A stretch of DNA of 64,000 nt from Prionace glauca (GCA_037974335.1 CM075760.1:69059477-69123476), one strand, 5' to 3'. Positions 1-10,475 are shown, counted from the first letter of the stretch. Numbers and translations: made by a program. Notes: generated by a model not told the origin, from the letters alone.

Positions 1-269
1 ATGAATGCTTCTGCCTGCTTTTGAAGGAGGACCATTCACGTGTTAGGCAAACGCGATAACCACTAAATACAGAAACAAGTGACAAAGACAGCAACAGGTG
101 TGAACCATTCAGATCCTGGAATCCCTTCAACATTGACTGATCTATAAAGTTTAATTTATTCGTCACAAGAAAGGCTTACCTTAACATTGCAATGAAGTTA
201 GTATGAAACTCCCTGAGTATCGACTGTCCAGTACCTGTTCGGGATAATGTACCAAACCAGCACATCTTT

Positions 270-540
270 CAGAATTTGGGAGGAAGTCCAGAGGACATCC
301 ACGCAGACATGGGGAGAATGTGCAGACTCCACACAAACAGGCCGGAACAGAACCCGGGTCCCTGGCGCTATGAGACAGCAGTGCTAACCCACTGTGTCAC
401 CGTGCCCCCAGGAATCGAACCAGGGTCCCTGGCGCTGTGAGACAGCAGTGTCTAACCCACTGTGTCACCGTGCCCCTGGGAATCGAACCCGGGTCCCTGG
501 CGGTGAGACAGCAGCGCTAACCCACTGTTTCACAGTGCAG
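270..540 (-). mobile_element. tRNA-derived SINE with triplicated head
   Basis: The segment reads on the minus strand as the common elasmobranch SINE: a promoter-like head ('cactgtgtcaccgtgc' on the plus strand) with a B-box-like 'gaacccgggtccc', then body words such as 'gcagactccacac'. The head is present three times in a row with a period of about 68 bp (about 345-411, 412-478 and 481-536). The body appears only once. The family assignment rests on recognised consensus words, not on a search. Confidence 0.75.
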
Positions 541-639
541 CAGGACCAACATTTGTGTTTGAACTAACATCACCATGGATTGATCAGTTGTTGCTGTTTG
601 TAGAATCTTACTGTGCACAAACTGACTGCTGGGATCAGT

Positions 640-740
640 AACAACTCATATTTATACAACACGTTTATTGCAATAAAACATCCCAAGGTCCTTCAGAGGA
701 ATTTTGTAACAAAATACTGAATCACACTGGGAGTTAGTGA
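640..740. repeat. Dispersed repeat fragment next to duplication breakpoint
   Basis: Words such as 'catcccaaggtccttcagag' belong to a repeat that is common in shark DNA. The fragment ends just to the left of the point (about 757) where homology with the second cluster begins. Its class is not certain. Confidence 0.4.
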
Positions 741-1039
741 ATTGAGGGGAAAACATGTCTGTACTGATGTTATTGTGGCATCATGAGCGTTCCACATACA
801 ACATGACTTGTATCTATAAATTCTCATCTTGAACATTTCAATTGAAATTTCAAGGCGAGCAGAGCTTTTTGAGCAGAATGGTTCAGATTCCCATCCCCTT
901 TAATGTGAACAAGTTGTTTCTGATTTCACTACAGAGGTTGTCTATTAAACAATGACTGAACACAGGGGGTGAATGTGAGAAGCTGAAGTTTCCAGTTGAA
1001 GAGGTTCCCAGTGTCTCTGAGCAGCTGAACTGGGGAAGC

Positions 1040-1720
1040 CTTTGGGCAGAGACTGTCCTGCTGCTATTTCCACCGGCATACCCACATCATTTCCCTTCCT
1101 GACCACCGGGGATCGCTGTAACACGCCCGGGCGCTGCTCCTCCCAGTGACACCTCTTGCCCAGTCCGGCCCGGCCGCTGCTCGTTGGCGGAACATCCGGG
1201 TCCTGCAGAGAGACGGGGTCAGCCGCCATATTGCCATGACATTACTACAGCCCCTCCCCCCCGGCTGAAGCGGCGTTTCAGAAATGTAGAAAGTGAGAGA
1301 AATTCCCACCCGGAAATCCCGCCCGGAGCGGAATTAAAATTAAATAAAATACATATTTTTATAAAGAGGCAGGTGGCGGAACCGCGCATGTGCGGTAGTA
1401 TTTTCCCAGAGCGCACCGCGCGGGTGTGATTGAAAAACAGACGGAATAAAAAACAGAAATGATTTTCCCGAATGGAGAAGGAACCGAAAGTCTGACGGGT
1501 GAGGATGTGAATAATAATCATCAAGATTCAACATATTAAAAGATTCAAATGTAACTGCCTGGGCGCATGTGCAGGAGGGGAATTCCCCCAGAGTGCAGCG
1601 CGCGGGACGCCGTCTCCCCTGGCAACGCAAGATGGCCGCCGGCGGTGGTGTGATTGTGGCGCAGGCGCAGTAAGGTCTGCCTGCAGCCCATTGTCCAGAT
1701 TGCCCCCCAGTGGATGTGGT
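1040..1720. promoter_or_regulatory. CpG-rich promoter-like element, copy A
   Basis: This block is GC- and CpG-rich in otherwise AT-rich DNA. It carries a YY1-type motif 'aagatggccgcc' (1629-1640) and NRF1-like motifs 'cgcgcatgtgcg' (1383-1394) and 'gcgcaggcgcag' (1659-1670). These are typical of CpG-island promoters, and the YY1 orientation suggests plus-strand transcription. The short frame opened by the ATG in the YY1 motif ends after 13 codons here and is not conserved in copy B. It could be an orphan host promoter, a retroposed first exon or the 5' UTR of a retroelement. Confidence 0.5.
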
Positions 1721-1879
1721 GGGGAGGTGCAGCAGATGGAGCAACAATCCCAGTTTCAATGGGGGGAGAGAAGCTGCAATTCTGCTCCCTGTTGTTCACT
1801 CCTCTCTCCAGCCTCAGCATTGCAGAGTGTTTAAACAAGAGGGTGCATTGTCACAGCAGCAGGGTCTCCATGTCCTTCC

Positions 1880-2790
1880 AGTAGTAAGGTGACCAGAACT
1901 GGACGCAGTTCTCCAAATGCGGTCTAACCAACGTTCTGTACAACTGCAGCATTAAACGCCAGCTCTTATACTATACACCCCTTCCTATAAAGGCTAGCAT
2001 TCTGTAAGCTTTCTTCGCAACTTTCTCCACCTGTGTTGCCACCTTCAGAGACAAGAACACTTGCACTCCTGGGTCCCTCTGCATTTCTACACTCTTAACT
2101 GGTCTTCTCTTTATCATGTAACTCCTCTCTACATTATTCCTTCCAAAATGCATCACCTCACATTTATCAGGATCAATATATATCTTGAGAAATTTGCCTA
2201 CCTTGGAATTGCTCTCGCAGAGATATTACCACGATGCCCTTTCAACATTGACAGAGTACTTACAGCAGAGAAGAAGGCCGTTTTGAAGCGTCATGTGTGT
2301 GTTGGCCCTCTAAAGGACCAATTCATCCAATAACACTCTGTACCCCACAGTCTAGCATTTTGTTCATTTTCAGACAATTATCCAATCCCATTTTGAACCT
2401 ATTAATTGGCTCTGCCTGCCGCACACTCTCAAACAGCACATTCCAGGTCTGGGTCACTCACTGTCTGAAAATGTTTTTTCCTGATGTCTCCATGTTTCCT
2501 TCACCAATTTAGTTCAACCCGCTCCCTCTGTGTCAAGGTCCTTCTGCCATTGAAAGTTTCTCTCTATCTACTCTGTCAAGACCCCTTAGGATTTTGAATG
2601 CCTCATTAAAGTCACATCAGCAACTTTCTGTTAAGAAAATTAGTCCCAAACACTCCAAAATATATTCGCCACTGAAGTTTCTGATCTCTGGAACTATTCT
2701 CGTGTTTTCCTCCTGCATCCAGTCCACTGATTTTACATTCTGCCTTCCGTTCGGTCAGTTACTGCCTGCTTAAACACATGAAACACAATC
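1880..2790 (-). mobile_element. CR1-like LINE fragments (3' ORF2 region)
   Basis: The plus strand holds words of the reverse-complemented CR1-type ORF2 C-terminus, for example 'gaccagaactggacgcag'. Short minus-strand frames match the segment that reads FGRNNVE, SIEMQRDPGVQV and KKAYGMLAF in better copies. From about 2200 a second, more decayed LINE piece follows ('cctctaaaggaccaattcat'). Both are 5'-truncated and broken, and both are shared with cluster B at 55420-56320, so they predate the duplication. Confidence 0.75.
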
Positions 2791-2897
2791 TTTCTTCATG
2801 CCCTGGAGTGAAGATTCGGAGCAAATTCATTTCTCATTTCTGCTGGACTAAGGGGAATCAGACAAGGTTAAGGGCAGTTTAAATGCTGCTGGTCCTC

Positions 2898-3370
2898 CAT
2901 AAGACCATAGGAAAGAAACATGAGAGATAGGAGCAGGAGTAGGCCATCTAGCCCTTCGAGCCTGCCCCGCCATTCAATAAGATCATGGCTGACCTGAAGT
3001 GGATCTGTTCCACTTTCCCACTTTCTCCCCATAACCCTTAATTCCCCTGTCTGTCAAAAACCTATCTACCCGCCTCTTAAATATGTTTAGCGAGGTAGCT
3101 TCCACCACTTCAATGGGCACTGAATTCCAGAGATTCACCACCCTTTGAGTGAAGAAGTTCCTCCTCAACTCGGATCTAATCTGCACCTCTCCCTCCCTTA
3201 TCTTGAGGCTGTGCCCCCTCGTACTGCTGTCCTTTCTAAGAGGGAAGAATCTCTCTCCCTCTACCCTATCCATCCCTTTCATGATCTTATACGTCTCTAT
3301 AACATCCCCCCTCATCCTTCTAAACTCCATGACAGACCAGTTTATGAGTGAATTCACCGAGGTTCTCTTC
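2898..3370 (-). mobile_element. CR1-like LINE 3' end
   Basis: A minus-strand frame of about 129 codons ends the ORF2 protein, with recognisable blocks EFRRMRGDVIETYKIMKGMD, RTRGHSLKI-type and FFTQRVVNLWNSVP. The 3' UTR block 'aggagcaggagtaggccat' lies at about 2932-2950. The element is strongly 5'-truncated. The same insertion is present in cluster B at 56440-56910. Confidence 0.85.
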
Positions 3371-3399
3371 ATTCTTCACTCATTCTGTCTCTGGATTTG

Positions 3400-3615
3400 A
3401 TCAGAAAAAGGCAGAGATGAAGGTGTCTTTACACGGGTGGGTCACTGGGTGGCGCAGTGACTCTGTCTCTAAAGGGTCCTGAGTTCAACCACATCCCACC
3501 CATGACTGGGTGGGACATGCCTATCTGGGAAAGGGGGGGAAACCGGATCATAGGGAAATGGAGCGGAGTTGATAGGTTTAGGAGAACGGAATTAAGCCAA
3601 GACAGGGATGGTTAA
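3400..3615. other. Intergenic stretch with a SINE-like scrap
   Basis: No gene is seen. The words 'gggtggcgcagtgactctgt' and 'gagttcaaccac' resemble the head of a tRNA-derived SINE but the rest does not follow. The stretch is shared with cluster B. Confidence 0.35.
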
Positions 3616-3618
3616 ATT

Positions 3619-3635
3619 TTTATTCAAAATTTATT
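3619..3635 (-). terminator. Membrane-form poly(A) signals, cluster A
   Basis: Two AATAAA hexamers on the minus strand (plus-strand TTTATT at 3619-3624 and 3630-3635) lie about 450 bp downstream of the TM2 stop codon. They are the first overlapping pair after the membrane exons and are conserved at 57153-57169. The cleavage site itself cannot be fixed from sequence. Confidence 0.6.
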
Positions 3636-4085
3636 TAAAAATTCAGAGAATATTTTACAGCGAAATTGTTTTTTTTTAAAGTTAGGAAAGTGAACATAGC
3701 GATCGAGGGTCACATTGAGAACAGGAGACATGTACGGAGAATCCGTCAATATTTGTACATCTGTTACATTAACCAGAAAGAGAATACAAATCCTTAATAG
3801 AAAGAGGAATTAACAAACGTGAATAAGGAATGAGAAATTATTTATACATTAAGTTTAAACTAGGAGGGAAACTATTAACCACAATAACATTATAACAAAA
3901 AACAACCTCGTACTTTTCACACTGAAAACTGAAATAATGTCTATTGTTGCCTCAGTTACAGATCCAGAATGATAAACTGAGAGACATTTACTGATAGATT
4001 CACCGAGAGCAGATATTGTATTGGAGCCATACACAGATCTTTATAATCAGCTGAGGGAAATCTGCAGCGTCCAAAATTCAACCCA

Positions 4086-4094
4086 TCATTTGAT
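4086..4094 (-). CDS. IGHM: IgM TM2 exon coding part, cluster A
   Basis: After the acceptor 'ttattttacag' the minus strand reads ATC AAA TGA, in frame with TM1, which ends at phase 0 on a lysine codon. The exon therefore adds only Ile-Lys and a stop, giving a cytoplasmic tail of about four residues (VKIK). Mammalian membrane IgM has the very short tail KVK, so this fits the family: signalling is left to associated chains. The 3' UTR runs from here towards the poly(A) signals near 3.62 kb. The identical exon is present in cluster B. The chief doubt is the tiny coding size, but acceptor, frame and paralogue agree. Confidence 0.85.
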   Translation of the reverse strand: MK

Positions 4095-4228
4095 CTGTAA
4101 AATAAAGAGGCAATATTGAAGCAGATGTTTCTGATGCGGGACATTAATGTTTTTAATCAGTGAAACAATGAGAGATTTTTCAAATCCATTCTGCCAGTTT
4201 GAAATGTGAGTGAATTGAATCATCTCAC

Positions 4229-4356
4229 CTTCACCAGAGTGACGGCAGTGCTGTAGAAAATGCTCAGGAAGAACAGGACGATGAATGTGGAAGCGGTTGT
4301 CCAGATGTTGCTGTTATCATCCTCACTGTCTTCAATCCAGATGCGGTCGGTGGGGT
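4229..4356 (-). CDS. IGHM: IgM TM1 exon (transmembrane), cluster A
   Basis: This 128-nt exon encodes the membrane anchor of IgM. The acceptor ends 'ccctag' and the donor is AAG|GTGAGA. Joined at phase 1 to the cryptic donor in CH4 it begins with Asp. An acidic extracellular linker follows ([16 protein letters not shown]), then a hydrophobic span of about 25 residues starting [15 protein letters not shown] with the polar Ser/Tyr/Thr positions typical of B-cell-receptor mu chains, and ending AVTLVK. The exon gives 42 whole codons without stops. It is repeated unchanged in cluster B. Use requires splicing past the secretory poly(A) signals at 7780-7794. Confidence 0.95.
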
Positions 4357-4922
4357 CTAGGGGACAGAGGCCAGGAAATGGAATTAGATTACTTTATTTA
4401 TCCAGGGAATCTCATTGTTTTCTTTTCCCTGTTCTCCTTTATAAACTGTTCATTCATTCTCATGTCTAATTTTCAATGTATATCTCCTGTTAAATTCAGG
4501 ACACTCAGTAACAGATCTCCATAACTATTTTCACACCTGATCCTTGTTGGTATTCCTTGGAGAGTCCATGTCAGAAAGCACTGAAGGTGTTTTCTTGATA
4601 ATCAGTTCATTTTGAACTATTTGCCAGTAACCCTTATTGAAGAATGTTCTGACTGATCTGGAGAAACATTCCCCTGTCAATGATTGTTTCCACAGATGGT
4701 GACTGATCTGTAAACTGTGAATGCTGCTGTTTAAGATCTGGGATGTATTTTCCAATATTTGCTTATTTACAGTGGAAATGTTTAGTAAATCATGAGCTTA
4801 ACACAGTTTCTCAACGTGTTTGGCGGTGTTTTGAGAATTGGGATAGTTCTCGGTGTGTATGTCCATTCAAATTCACATTTAAATTTTACTTTCATCATTC
4901 ACCTGCCGTTTGTATTAAAGAT

Positions 4923-4924
<2 letters not shown>

Positions 4925-4970
<46 letters not shown>

Positions 4971-5035
4971 TCTGTGTGTGTGTGTGAGTCTGTGTGTGTG
5001 TGTGCCTGTGAGTCTGTGTGTGTGTGTGTGTGTGT
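4925..5035. repeat. (TG)n microsatellite in CH4-TM1 intron, cluster A
   Basis: Nearly pure TG repeat with a few GAGTC interruptions. It gives rise to spurious Cys/Val and Thr/His frames. Cluster B has the same tract with a different length and interruption pattern (58455-58600). Confidence 0.95.
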
Positions 5036-5599
5036 GAACACTTCCTGAGCTGCATTAATTTTTGGTCCTGAGTTAATCTGTGTGTATGAGGGATAATGAA
5101 CATGTTCATTTGCCTGTGTTTGTTGATTTGTGTAGCTGTGTGTCTGTGTGTATAATTTATTCTTCAGATATTGTGGATATATGACTATTATTGTGTGAAG
5201 TCTCTGTATATTTATTAATGCCACTCTTAACGTGTGCACGTGTTTCTGCCTGTTTCAATGTGTTAATTTGTGTCACTCGAGTAATATTTCCTTCTCTTTC
5301 TGTGTGTGTCTGTTCCTCCCTGCGTTTGTGTGTGTATCTGTTGACATATTAGTGCATGTAAATTCGTGTTGGTAGTTATTTATAACAATGTGTCAGTGTA
5401 TGGCTGTGTTTCCATGTGTAGTATTGTGTGCTGTGGTGTTCTGTTCTGAAAGAGCATGTGAATGTTTGCATCCACATGTTTGTGTGAAAATATTTTGCTC
5501 TCTGTTCCTCTATATGCAGTGTGTTAATATTGTTATATCTATTTCCCTGTATAAGTGATAATGTGTATAACATTGTGGGTCTCTATATCTGTATTCATT

Positions 5600-5900
5600 T
5601 CAGCGTGAACGTGTGAGAACATGCATTTGTTTGAGTGTGTGTATCTGTTTGTGTATGTTTTGGACCCGCATAAATGTTATCTGTCCGTATTGTGTGTATG
5701 CATGTACGTGTTTGTGTTTGTGTCCGTGTACCTAGTCCGTATGTTTAGGTAAGTGTGTAGTTGTGTGTTTGTGTGTGTTTCTACGGGCGTTTGTACATGT
5801 TTGATAATTTGTGTGCATGTTTTGTTTTGTGCCTTCTTGTACAAGTCCGTGCCTGTGTGTGCAGGTGTGGGTGTATGCCCCCTTGTGCATGCATGTGTGC

Positions 5901-5943
<43 letters not shown>

Positions 5944-6690
5944 GTGCGTGTGGGGCACAGAGAGGGAGCGAGAGAGAAAGAGAGAGTATTTGTGTATGCA
6001 CGCATTTTTGTTTGTATATGTATAGTCCATTAGTGTATTCGAGGGAGCGTGCTTGTTTGAGTTCGTTTGTGCGTATATTGTGTGTTCTTCTGATCCGTGT
6101 ATGTGCATTTGTATTTATGAATGTATCTGTGTTTTTGTTGTGTATGTATTTGTGCGTATTGTGTATTTGTGACATTCTGTGTCTGTATTTGAATGTGCCT
6201 GTCTATATTTCTGTGTGTGGGACTATGTGTATGCGTTTGTGTGTTATATTAACATTCTGTATTCGTGTGCATATGTATGAGTATGTGTATTTGTGCAATT
6301 GTGTCCATGTGTTTGTGTGTGTGTATGCGTGTGTGTGTGTGTGTGTGTGAATGAGTGTGTGAATGAGTGTGTGTGTGTAGTGTGTCTGTATGTGTGAGTG
6401 TGTGTATGTGAGAGTGTGTAGTGTGTGAGTGTGTGTGTGTGTGTGTGTGAGTGAGTGTGTGTGTGTATGCGTGTGTGTTTGTGTGTGTGTGAGTGTGTGA
6501 ATGAGTGTGTGAGTGTGTAGTGTGTCTATATGTGTGAGTGTGTGAGTGTGTGTATGTGTGTGTGAGTGTGTGTGTGTGTGTGAGAATGAGTGTTTGTGTG
6601 ATTGTGTGTGAATGTATAGTGTGTGTAGTGTGTGTTTGTGCAGTGTGTGTAGTGTGTGTGTGTGTGTGAGTGTGGGTGTGTACGCCTATG
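5600..6690. repeat. Degenerate TG-rich repeat in CH4-TM1 intron, cluster A
   Basis: About 1.1 kb of TG-rich, partly degenerate simple sequence with purer (TG)n cores near 5908-5935 and 6310-6680. No coding potential is credible. The copy in cluster B is shorter, which accounts for part of the changing offset between clusters. Confidence 0.9.
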
Positions 6691-6699
6691 TATGTATGT

Positions 6700-7770
6700 A
6701 TAATTGTGACAGTTTTGGGCTGTTTTATCAGTGTGTGTATTTTTTAACTGTTGCTCCAAGTTTCACCGACCATAGTGAAGTGAATATGATCCAGACAACC
6801 CGGATAATGGAACATATTTTCAATGTTTTGCTGGAGAAATGTATTTTATGTGAGGGGCACGGTGACATCAGGAGAGAGAATGAAATAATTCATTGATGTA
6901 TCTCAGAGAGCTCAGTGACAGAACAGTTAAAACCCGGGGAGGAATCTATGACTTGTTTAAATTTGTATTCTGGGAAATCAATGCCAGCAGATGATTAACA
7001 GGAACAAGAGTGTTGAGACATTTTAAATTATGTTGCATTAGTTTATATATATATTTCAATGATTAAGATAATGATACTTCAAAATCTGTAGCAAGTAAAC
7101 CGGAAACTAATTTGTACTGTTGGCAACTGGGTCCTTATAGTAGAGAAATGTTCCCTTCCAAACACAGGAGAGGGAGGAGAGTGAGCTCAGAGTTTCCCTC
7201 CCCCTACCCGATGATACAATGTCACTGATGGTGCTAACCACTGAGGAGGTGGAGGTGAGTGGATTAAATAATGACATTCCTCCTCTTTTCATTGAGGAAG
7301 TTTTGGGACATGGATTAACTACTGCTCCTCCCCTCTCTTTGCTGGGTTAGTGGGAATCCAGGATATTAACAATTTCACTCTCCCTCAATCCGATGGGGGG
7401 AATATTTCTCCATGTTTTTTGTGTGTGACCCTCACTTCAGTTCCCAATGGGTGCGGTGCAGCAGCTTAAAGAGGTGGTCAATGAGAGAAACAGGGACACA
7501 GAGATCTAAATGTTGTGTTTGTGTGTCAGACATGTTAAAAATGTCGGAGTGTTTTCCCCTCAGCGGGAGGAAAGTCAGTGAAGATATTTTGCAGAATCCT
7601 GTAATGAATGTGCTCTATTCTATCCCTGACCCAGTGTCTATCTCCGCTGGGAGCACTGGTTCAACAATGTTGGGTCCGAGACATGAAAATATCTGACTCA
7701 AAATCAAAGATATGGAAGTAAAACTGAAAAATAACCAATTAAACAATTGGGTATTTCATTGATCGTTAGA
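6700..7770. other. CH4-TM1 intron remainder, no recognised element
   Basis: Unique-looking intron sequence downstream of CH4 on the minus strand, highly similar to 60160-61220 in cluster B. Small open frames here are interrupted or shifted between the copies, so I call none. Confidence 0.6.
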
Positions 7771-7779
7771 GGAAAATGT

Positions 7780-7794
7780 TTTTATTCTTTTTAT
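7780..7794 (-). terminator. Secretory-form poly(A) signals, cluster A
   Basis: Two AATAAA hexamers on the minus strand (plus-strand TTTATT at 7780-7785 and 7789-7794) lie only about 30-45 bp beyond the CH4 stop. This is the expected position of the mu secretory poly(A) site, which competes with splicing to TM1. Both are conserved at 61227-61241. Confidence 0.85.
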
Positions 7795-7822
7795 TGTAGT
7801 TTTTAATGGAAGTGAGTGACTC

Positions 7823-8214
7823 TCATTGACATGAATTAACAGTGTCCATCAGTGCAAGGGAAATGTTCACAAAACTGGGTTTACCGCTGGATTTGTCAAC
7901 TGTTCTGTTGATGATCTTCAAGGGGATGGCTTCATGTCCCACCACACAGGAGTAAGAAGCGCCGCTGGACCATTCCTCTGCTGCAATGGATAACAGGCTG
8001 TACATGAAGAAGGAGCTATTGCCGTTGTCCGCCACCACTTCGGTGTTCCTGTAGTTCCCGGGATTCACCGGCTTGTCGTTGACGGTCCATTTGACGAAGA
8101 TCTCTCGGGGGGAGAAACCTCTCACTAAGCAGCTGAGGGAGATGAAACTCTGAGCGGAGACATCTTCTGCCGAGGGCAGGAGGACAGAGACGACCGGTTC
8201 CCGCGGATTTGGAT
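7823..8214 (-). CDS. IGHM: IgM CH4 exon with secretory tail, cluster A
   Basis: Fourth constant Ig domain of the secreted heavy chain. The acceptor is 'tctgcag' and the exon opens at phase 1 ([20 protein letters not shown]). The Ig-fold pair is Cys in SLSCLVRGF and in YSCVVGHEA, with Trp in VKWTVNDK. The tail [19 protein letters not shown] carries an N-glycan sequon (NIS) and the penultimate Cys used for polymerisation, matching the family hallmark. An internal donor GCG|GTAAAC at 7883-7885 splits the tail from the domain for membrane splicing, as in mammalian mu. Additional sequons are NSS and NRT. The exon encodes 129 residues before the stop and has no break. Confidence 0.96.
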
Positions 8215-8683
8215 CTGCAGAAAATGTACAATAAATGTCAATAAACTGGAGAGTTCTGGAGACAATGAAACCACTGGTTAGATATCAGGAAAATGTGCTT
8301 CGCTTCTGATTTTAACTCTTCCCATTTTTGATTTGCAGCTTGGAGGGGAGGTGAACACAATTGTTTTCTCAAATAACTCAGGGGGGGTGGACTGGAAAGA
8401 TTCAGAAAGTTTACAGCACAGAATCAGGCCATTCGGCCCAACTGATCTACTTTCCTTTTTGGTTTTCTGGTTTTTGATGCTCCACATCAGGCTCCTCCCT
8501 TCTTCTTCAATCTAAACCCAATAACATCGCCTACAGTTCACTTTTCACTCATCAACACATCAAACTCCCCAGAAAAATATCAATCGGCCCAGAGTCGTTT
8601 AGTTCAGGGGAGAACATTAATGCACTGAATACTAACTATTGAGTAGTACACTTTCACTGGAGATAGACACAGTGATGCATTTA

Positions 8684-9409
8684 CATAGAAACATAGAACA
8701 GTACAGCACAGTACAGGCCCTTCGGCCCTCAATGTTGTGCCGAGCTATGTCCAATCCCAAGATCAAGCTATCCCACTCCCTATCATTCTGGAGTGCTCCA
8801 TGTATCTATCCAATAACCGCTTGAAAGTTCCTAAAGTGTCTGACTCCACTATCACAGCAGGCAGTGCATTCCACACCTTAACCACACTCTGAGTAAAGAA
8901 TCTACCTCGGACATCCCTCCTGTATCTCCCACCATGAACCTTATAGTAATGCCCCCCTAGTAACCCGAGGAAATAGTCTCTGAACATCCACTCTATCAAT
9001 CCCCCTCACCATCTTATAAACCTCTATTTAGTCGTCTCTCATCCTCCTCTGTTCTAAAGAGAAAAGCCCCAGCTCCCTCAACCTTTCCTCATAAGACCTA
9101 CCCTCCAAACCAGGCAGCATCCTGGTAAATCTCCTCTGCACTCCCTCCAATGCTTCCACATCCTCCTTATAGTGAGGTGATTAGAACTGCACACAATATT
9201 CCAAATGTGGTCTCACCAAGGCTCTGTGCAATTGCAGTATAACCCCACGGCTCTTAAACTCTAACCCCCTGTTAATAAACACTAACACACTTTAAGCCTT
9301 CTTCACGGCTCTATCCACTTGAGTGGCAATCTTCAGAGATCTGTGGATATGAACCCCGGGATCTTTCTGTTCCTCCACATTGCTCAGAACCCTGCTGTTG
9401 ACCCTACAT
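8684..9409 (-). mobile_element. CR1-like LINE 3' fragment in CH3-CH4 intron, cluster A
   Basis: On the minus strand the insert runs from a decayed ORF2 C-terminus to a 3' tail at 'acatagaaacatagaaca' on the plus strand. A 78-codon frame keeps the block GRFFTQSVVKVWNALPAVIV. It ends about 25 bp from the CH3 donor. Cluster B holds the same insertion, but without the 3' part (62060-62437), so the insertion is older than the duplication and one copy later lost about 420 bp. Confidence 0.85.
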
Positions 9410-9434
9410 TTATTGCTTCAATCTCTCAGCTCAC

Positions 9435-9743
9435 CTGTTTCCTTGTGGATAGATGCTCTTAGAGGAGTCGGCAGATCCTGATGGCTCACCACGCACTCAA
9501 ACACAGCCGCACTCAGCCAGGCTTGTGTGGAGATGCTTAATTTGCTGATCACGCTGTCACGATCCGCTCCGGGCTTTTCAGCAATCTCTGATTTCAAATA
9601 CTTCCTGTCTCGGATCCAGGACACGTTAACTCCATCAGGAGCATGAGAAATGATGCAGGTTAAGGTCACGGTCGCCTCCAGTAAGACCTGTTCTATTGGT
9701 GGTGGCTGTATCTTCACTGTGGTATCAAGGCACGGGAGAGGAT
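9435..9743 (-). CDS. IGHM: IgM CH3 exon, cluster A
   Basis: Third constant Ig domain. The acceptor is 'tcattcacag', the donor ACAG|GTGAGC, and both ends are phase 1 (309 nt). The protein starts [18 protein letters not shown]; its Cys is outside the fold and could make an interchain bond. The fold core is Cys in TLTCIISHA, Trp in VSWIRDRK and Cys in FECVVSHQD. An NVS sequon lies before the Trp. The domain ends HKET. No break is seen. The paralogue in cluster B differs by Ala to Thr near PLRASI. Confidence 0.95.
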
Positions 9744-9799
9744 CTGTGAATGAGAAATGAAAATGAGCCCTAGTTCCCCTTCAGAAGCAGGACAGCAGT

Positions 9800-10190
9800 C
9801 TTCAGCCTGAAGGAGGCAAAGTCGCCTTCAATATATCAATCTCTAACTCTCGCCTTTCACCTTCCATGGCGAATGGGAAGCCAGCTTGCTGTATGGAATT
9901 ATTCCCTGTATTAAATATTGGAGCAGCGGTAACATTTCCATGAATCAGAATTGGAGAATTCCCAAACAAACACACCATCCTGAACTCAAGGAAAAAGTAC
10001 TGACCGTTGGTTTATAAATAGGGTGGATGCACTTTCTAATATTTTACCCCTGTGCTGTGACCTATGAAACATTCTCACACCTACTGTCTCTCCAAATTTT
10101 ACCAGCTGTCTCAGGAACAAGCTGACATCAAGGCCACCTCACTCACTATATTGCTTCAAACCGAAAGGGGACACTCTTTTAAGGGGAGGC
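9800..10190. other. CH2-CH3 intron, no recognised element
   Basis: No gene, repeat or regulatory motif was recognised. The stretch is almost identical to 62830-63215 in cluster B. Confidence 0.6.
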
Positions 10191-10194
10191 TGTG

Positions 10195-10475
10195 GCATAT
10201 GGTGTTGTCAATGGGCTTATAACCTAGGGCAAGACTCTGGGGACATAGATTCGAATCCCATCATTGCTAATGTGAAATTTGAATTTTGTAAAAATCTATA
10301 ATTAAAAGTTGAAATGGTTCTCATGAAGCTATTGCTCTAAAACCCCTCCTAGTTCACAAATGTTCCTTACCAAAATCAACCTGCTGTCTTTATCTGGCCT
10401 GGCATGCATGTGACTCCAGATTCACAGCAACGTGAATGACACTTCAGTGCCCTTAGGTTTGGGAAATAAATGCAC
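10195..10475 (+). mobile_element. tRNA-derived SINE in CH2-CH3 intron, cluster A
   Basis: Plus-strand SINE of a second shark type. Its head ends in a B-box-like 'gattcgaatccc', and its body has 'gtccttaccaa'-like and 'tctggcctggcatgcatgtg' words, closing near 'gggaaataaatgcaca'. It is diverged and old. The same insertion is present at 63220-63505. Another copy of the type lies at 33650-33955. Confidence 0.7.

Noticed and set aside
5677-6350. Cys/Val-rich and Thr/His-rich frames at 4.7-6.8 and 58.4-60.3 kb
   Set aside because: Translations of TG/CA simple repeats.
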